DNA from: Syntrophomonadaceae bacterium | Lineage (GTDB): Bacteria; Bacillota; Syntrophomonadia; Syntrophomonadales; Syntrophomonadaceae | Reading direction: 5' to 3' | NCBI GenBank assembly: GCA_012840625.1 | Contig: DUSB01000014.1 | Span: forward strand, 1 to 25,413 | Length of the DNA stretch: 25,413 bases | Shown here: positions 22,560 through 25,413 of the stretch, piece by piece | How positions within the stretch are numbered: position 1 is the first letter of the stretch | Layout: the number at the start of each line of letters is the position of its first letter | Notes under the pieces: generated by a model | Told to the model about the DNA's origin: nothing | The model's input: only the letters and a program-made list of their open reading frames with translations | Databases searched by the model: none | Program-made: the position numbers and the translations under genes

Positions 22560-23414
22560 CTAGCAGTACAAGTCAAGCAGGGTGACAGCAAAGACAATCA
22601 ACCCCACATAGTGATTAATTTTAAAAGCAGCCAGCTGTACATTACGCAGATCCCCTGGTCTAACCAGACTATGTTCATAAAGCAAAATGACAGCCACAAA
22701 AACAACGCTCAGATAATAAAACAAACCCAGATCCAATATTAATCCTGTTAAAATAAAGAAGATCACTGTCCAGGCATGAAACCAAGCCGAATAACGCAAA
22801 GCTCCTGCCTGACCAAACCGAGCCGGTATGGAATAAAGCCCATGACTGCGATCAAAATGGATATCCTGGCAGGCATAGATGATATCAAAACCAGCAATCC
22901 AACAAGCTACAGCCATACCCAGGACAAAGGGCTGCCAGTCAAAGGTACCTGTAATCGCAATCCAGCCGCCAGCAGGACCTATCCCTATCGCTAGGCCCAG
23001 TATAAAATGGCACCACCAAGTAAAGCGTTTGGTATAGGAATAGCCCCATAAGACCAGTACCGCCAGGGGGGCCAGTTTTACACAGAGGGGGTTAAGCTGA
23101 TAGGCAGCAAAAAAAAGCAGTGCCAGAAAAACAAAGGTAATACCCCATATAATCGGCACCGATAACTGCCCGGAAGGAATAGCCCAGCCGGAGGTACGGG
23201 GATTGGCAGCATCAATGTCGCGATCAATCAGGCGATTCATACACAAAGCAGCAGTTCGTGCACACACCATGGCCACGGTAATCCAGATTAAGTTCATACC
23301 TCCCGGCCAGCCTCGAGCCGCCAAAAAAGCTCCCATATAAGCAAAGGGCAAACCGAAAAGGCTGTGGCTGATATCGATCATAGAAAAAAAGACTTTTATT
23401 TTATTCAAAGCCAT
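22560..23414 (-). CDS. ubiA: UbiA-family aromatic prenyltransferase (menaquinone, MqnP-like)
   Basis: 284 aa integral membrane enzyme with eight to nine predicted helices. It attaches the polyprenyl chain to an aromatic carboxylic acid. The two Asp-rich substrate motifs are present: NRLIDRDIDAANPRT (about 60-74) and DIIYACQDIHFDRSHGLYS (about 171-189), with YSYTKRFTWWCHFILG between. It sits with ubiD and ubiX and no chorismate lyase, in an anaerobe-like setting. The likely substrate is therefore the naphthoate acid of the futalosine menaquinone route (MqnP) rather than 4-hydroxybenzoate; this is inference. The ATG at 23414 is preferred over the GTG at 23420 because GGAG lies about 5 nt before it. 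It overlaps ubiD by 14 nt. Confidence 0.93.
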   Translation of the reverse strand: MALNKIKVFFSMIDISHSLFGLPFAYMGAFLAARGWPGGMNLIWITVAMVCARTAALCMNRLIDRDIDAANPRTSGWAIPSGQLSVPIIWGITFVFLALLFFAAYQLNPLCVKLAPLAVLVLWGYSYTKRFTWWCHFILGLAIGIGPAGGWIAITGTFDWQPFVLGMAVACWIAGFDIIYACQDIHFDRSHGLYSIPARFGQAGALRYSAWFHAWTVIFFILTGLILDLGLFYYLSVVFVAVILLYEHSLVRPGDLRNVQLAAFKINHYVGLIVFAVTLLDLYC

Positions 23415-24852
23415 ATTCACTCCAACGCCTCGTTACCTGTTCTATTATTTCCCTGGACATAACGATATCCTCCGGCCATTGACGAGTATGTCCTTCTTCT
23501 ATCCATTTTTTAGTAGCATCAATCCCCATTTTGGATCCATATAAGGGTAGGGGAGCCGAGTGATCCAGTACTTCCAGCGGACCATCCACAATCATTGTGT
23601 CCCGCCTGGGATCAACGTTATTAAATACCTTCCACATGACTTCAGAAACATTTTGGACATTTACATCGGCATCAACAACAATAATGTATTTAGCAAACAT
23701 CATCTGCCCCATGCCCCAGAGGGAATTCATCACTTTACGGGCATGTCCGGGAAATGATTTTTTAATCGAAACGATCACACAGTTATGGAATACCCCTTCC
23801 ATGGGAAGATGCATATCAATTACTTCCGGCAATTGCAATTTTAACAAAGGCAAAAAGATTCTTTCGGTAGCCAAGGCCATATAACAATCTTCCTGCGGTG
23901 GCTTGCCTACAATCGTAGTGGGATAAATGGCATCTTTACGCCGGGTTATACAGGTAAGATGAAAGACTGGATAATAGTCCGCCAGGGAATAATACCCGGT
24001 ATGATCACCAAAGGGGCCCTCTAAACGAGTTTCCTCCGGATCAACATAACCTTCCAGCACGATTTCAGCATCCGCCGGTACTTCCATAGCAATGGTTTTA
24101 CATTTCACTAAATCCACTGGTTTTTTTCTAAGAAAGCCGGCAAAGATCAATTCATCAATATCTTTGGGCAGAGGCGCAGTGGCTGCATAGGTAATAGCGG
24201 GATCTCCCCCCAGGGCAACTGCCACTTCAATCTTTTCTTTACCTGCCTGACGGCTCAAGCGGAAGTTCTCCGCTCCGTCATGATGAACATGCCAGTGCAT
24301 ACCTGTAGTGCTATCATCGTAGACCTGCAGGCGATACATGCCGACATTTCTTTTACCACTTATCGGATCATGGGTATAAACCTGCGGCAGAGTAATAAAA
24401 CGCCCTGCATCCTGTGGCCAGCATTGTAAAACCGGTATTTCTGAAAGGCGCGGCTCATATTGAACTATTTCCTGGCACGCTCCTTTTCTGACCATTCTGG
24501 GGAAAAAGGAGGACAGTTCTTTCAAACGCGGTAAAAGCCTGATCTTATCTAAAAATCCTTCAGGGATCTGATCAGCAATACCTAAAAGCGCCATAATTTC
24601 ATCGGCTATATCATCAAGTTGATTAACCTGCAGACTCATGGCCATACGTTGGGGACTGCCAAAAGCGTTAATCAGAACCGGCATATCCGAACCCCTGACG
24701 TTTTCAAAGAGTAGAGCCGGTCCATAAGCCTTGCTGACCCGATCGGTAATTTCTGTAATCTCCAATACCGGATCAACCTCTGCCTTAATTCGTTTTAGCT
24801 CCCCTTCTTGTTCTAATCTATAAATAAATTCGCGCAGGTCCTTATAGGCCAA
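23401..24852 (-). CDS. ubiD: UbiD-family prenyl-FMN decarboxylase (MqnL-like)
   Basis: 483 aa, full length. It removes the ring carboxylate after prenylation, using prenylated FMN made by UbiX. Typical UbiD segments are seen in order: AYKDLREFIYRLEQEGEL, PALLFENVRG, GKRNVGMYRLQVYD, HWHVHHDGAENF, VALGGDPA, the active-site region EETRLEGPFGDHTGYYS with conserved glutamates, KYIIVVDADVNVQN and SKMGIDATKKW. The TTG at 24852 gives the family N-terminus (M-AYKDLREFI) and has AGGAGG 9 nt upstream; the longer frame from the GTG at 24870 would put AGGAGG inside the gene. It is first of the ubiD-ubiA-ubiX unit, probably in menaquinone synthesis. Confidence 0.96.
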   Translation of the reverse strand: MAYKDLREFIYRLEQEGELKRIKAEVDPVLEITEITDRVSKAYGPALLFENVRGSDMPVLINAFGSPQRMAMSLQVNQLDDIADEIMALLGIADQIPEGFLDKIRLLPRLKELSSFFPRMVRKGACQEIVQYEPRLSEIPVLQCWPQDAGRFITLPQVYTHDPISGKRNVGMYRLQVYDDSTTGMHWHVHHDGAENFRLSRQAGKEKIEVAVALGGDPAITYAATAPLPKDIDELIFAGFLRKKPVDLVKCKTIAMEVPADAEIVLEGYVDPEETRLEGPFGDHTGYYSLADYYPVFHLTCITRRKDAIYPTTIVGKPPQEDCYMALATERIFLPLLKLQLPEVIDMHLPMEGVFHNCVIVSIKKSFPGHARKVMNSLWGMGQMMFAKYIIVVDADVNVQNVSEVMWKVFNNVDPRRDTMIVDGPLEVLDHSAPLPLYGSKMGIDATKKWIEEGHTRQWPEDIVMSREIIEQVTRRWSEYGFE

Positions 24853-24942
24853 AACGCATAACCTCCTCACTTTATAGATATGAATAGCCCTGCATTAGAT
24901 CAGGGCCACACGGTTTAAATGTATTAGCAGGGTCAAATCATT

Positions 24943-25413
24943 CTAGCCAACTGCTGCTGGTATAACCAGAAAACCCTTAAAAAGCTCTCTGACAAAAGGC
25001 TCCAGAATGTAGGCTGTATCACTGCAATGCAGACCAAATTCCTCAATAAGCGTTTCTGTTTCCATACGATACTGCTCCGATAGAGTGTTTTCCTGTTTAT
25101 ACATTAATTCGAGAGCCAGACCAAGATGATAGCCTATTTCTTCATAATCCCTGACTTGTTCTTTATCCAGCCTGGCCATCCTGGCTGCAGTTAGAAACGC
25201 GGTGGAATATAATGATCCCCTGGTTTTCTGTAAAACAAAGTCCACCGCGCTATCGGTTTTGAACTCCAGCATCATACCCTCACTGATTTCACACATCAAT
25301 TGCGAAAAATCGTCCAGAAGACTACCTGCCTCAGCTTCTAGCAAGAGCTTTAAAATGCGGCCAAAAATGTAGTCCCCAATCAGGATGGTAAACTGAAGTT
25401 TCTGGTTATGCTC
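24943..25413 (-). CDS. Prenyl-synthase-like protein lacking the second Asp-rich motif (partial, start outside window)
   Basis: 156 residues are visible and the frame is open to the right edge, so the start is missing. The visible N-terminal part, QFTILIGDYIFGRILKLLLE, matches the GDY-x-FAR helix of polyprenyl diphosphate synthases and of heptaprenyl synthase component I. KTRGSLYSTAFLTAARMA matches the KT...LF...A helix. Where the active enzyme has LGMSFQITDDILDF, this protein has LGLALELMYKQENTL, so the second metal-binding aspartate motif is gone and the tail is only about 50 residues. It is therefore unlikely to be catalytic alone. A non-catalytic, chain-length-setting partner of HepT is the best guess, supported by its place upstream of ubiDAX-hepT. 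An internal TTG at 25344 is not the true start. Confidence 0.75.
   Translation of the reverse strand, partial: EHNQKLQFTILIGDYIFGRILKLLLEAEAGSLLDDFSQLMCEISEGMMLEFKTDSAVDFVLQKTRGSLYSTAFLTAARMARLDKEQVRDYEEIGYHLGLALELMYKQENTLSEQYRMETETLIEEFGLHCSDTAYILEPFVRELFKGFLVIPAAVG

Overview
The window reads as a piece of an anaerobic, Gram-positive-type (Firmicutes) chromosome, most like a syntrophic fatty-acid oxidiser of the Syntrophomonas kind. This placement is inferred from gene content, not from a database search. The supporting content is: an acyl-CoA dehydrogenase; EtfB and EtfA followed by a membrane cytochrome b/iron-sulfur 'CCG-domain' oxidoreductase that passes Etf electrons to menaquinone; a UbiD-UbiA-UbiX set with a long-chain prenyl diphosphate synthase, as in futalosine-type menaquinone synthesis; heme made by the siroheme-dependent (Ahb) route; strong AGGAGG-type ribosome binding sites; and many TTG starts.

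Layout. The left edge (1-2423) holds the N-terminal part of hslO (Hsp33, minus strand), then two plus-strand genes: a gamma-carbonic-anhydrase-like hexapeptide protein and a secreted cell-wall protein with two peptidoglycan-binding domains and a 3D domain. A perfect 20-bp bidirectional terminator (2381-2423) separates these from a long run of minus-strand genes that reaches the right edge.

In transcription order, right to left, that run is: a partial prenyl-synthase-like protein without the second Asp-rich motif; ubiD, ubiA, ubiX (quinone ring); hepT (quinone tail); tatC, tatA (export of folded, cofactor-loaded proteins); a precorrin-2 dehydrogenase-type gene, hemA, hemC, a cobA-hemD fusion, ahbC, hemB, ahbD, ahbA, ahbB, hemL (glutamyl-tRNA to heme b through siroheme); cheR; etfB, etfA and the Etf:menaquinone oxidoreductase gene; then acyl-CoA dehydrogenase and coaD as separate units.

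The genes make one functional story. Acyl-CoA dehydrogenase gives electrons to EtfAB, EtfAB reduces the membrane cytochrome b/FeS protein, and that protein reduces menaquinone. The upstream genes supply its heme b and its quinone. Transcript boundaries visible in the sequence are terminators after acyl-CoA dehydrogenase, after the oxidoreductase and at the tatA stop codon, and promoter-like elements before hepT, tatA, coaD and hslO. I saw no tRNA, rRNA, CRISPR array or insertion sequence.
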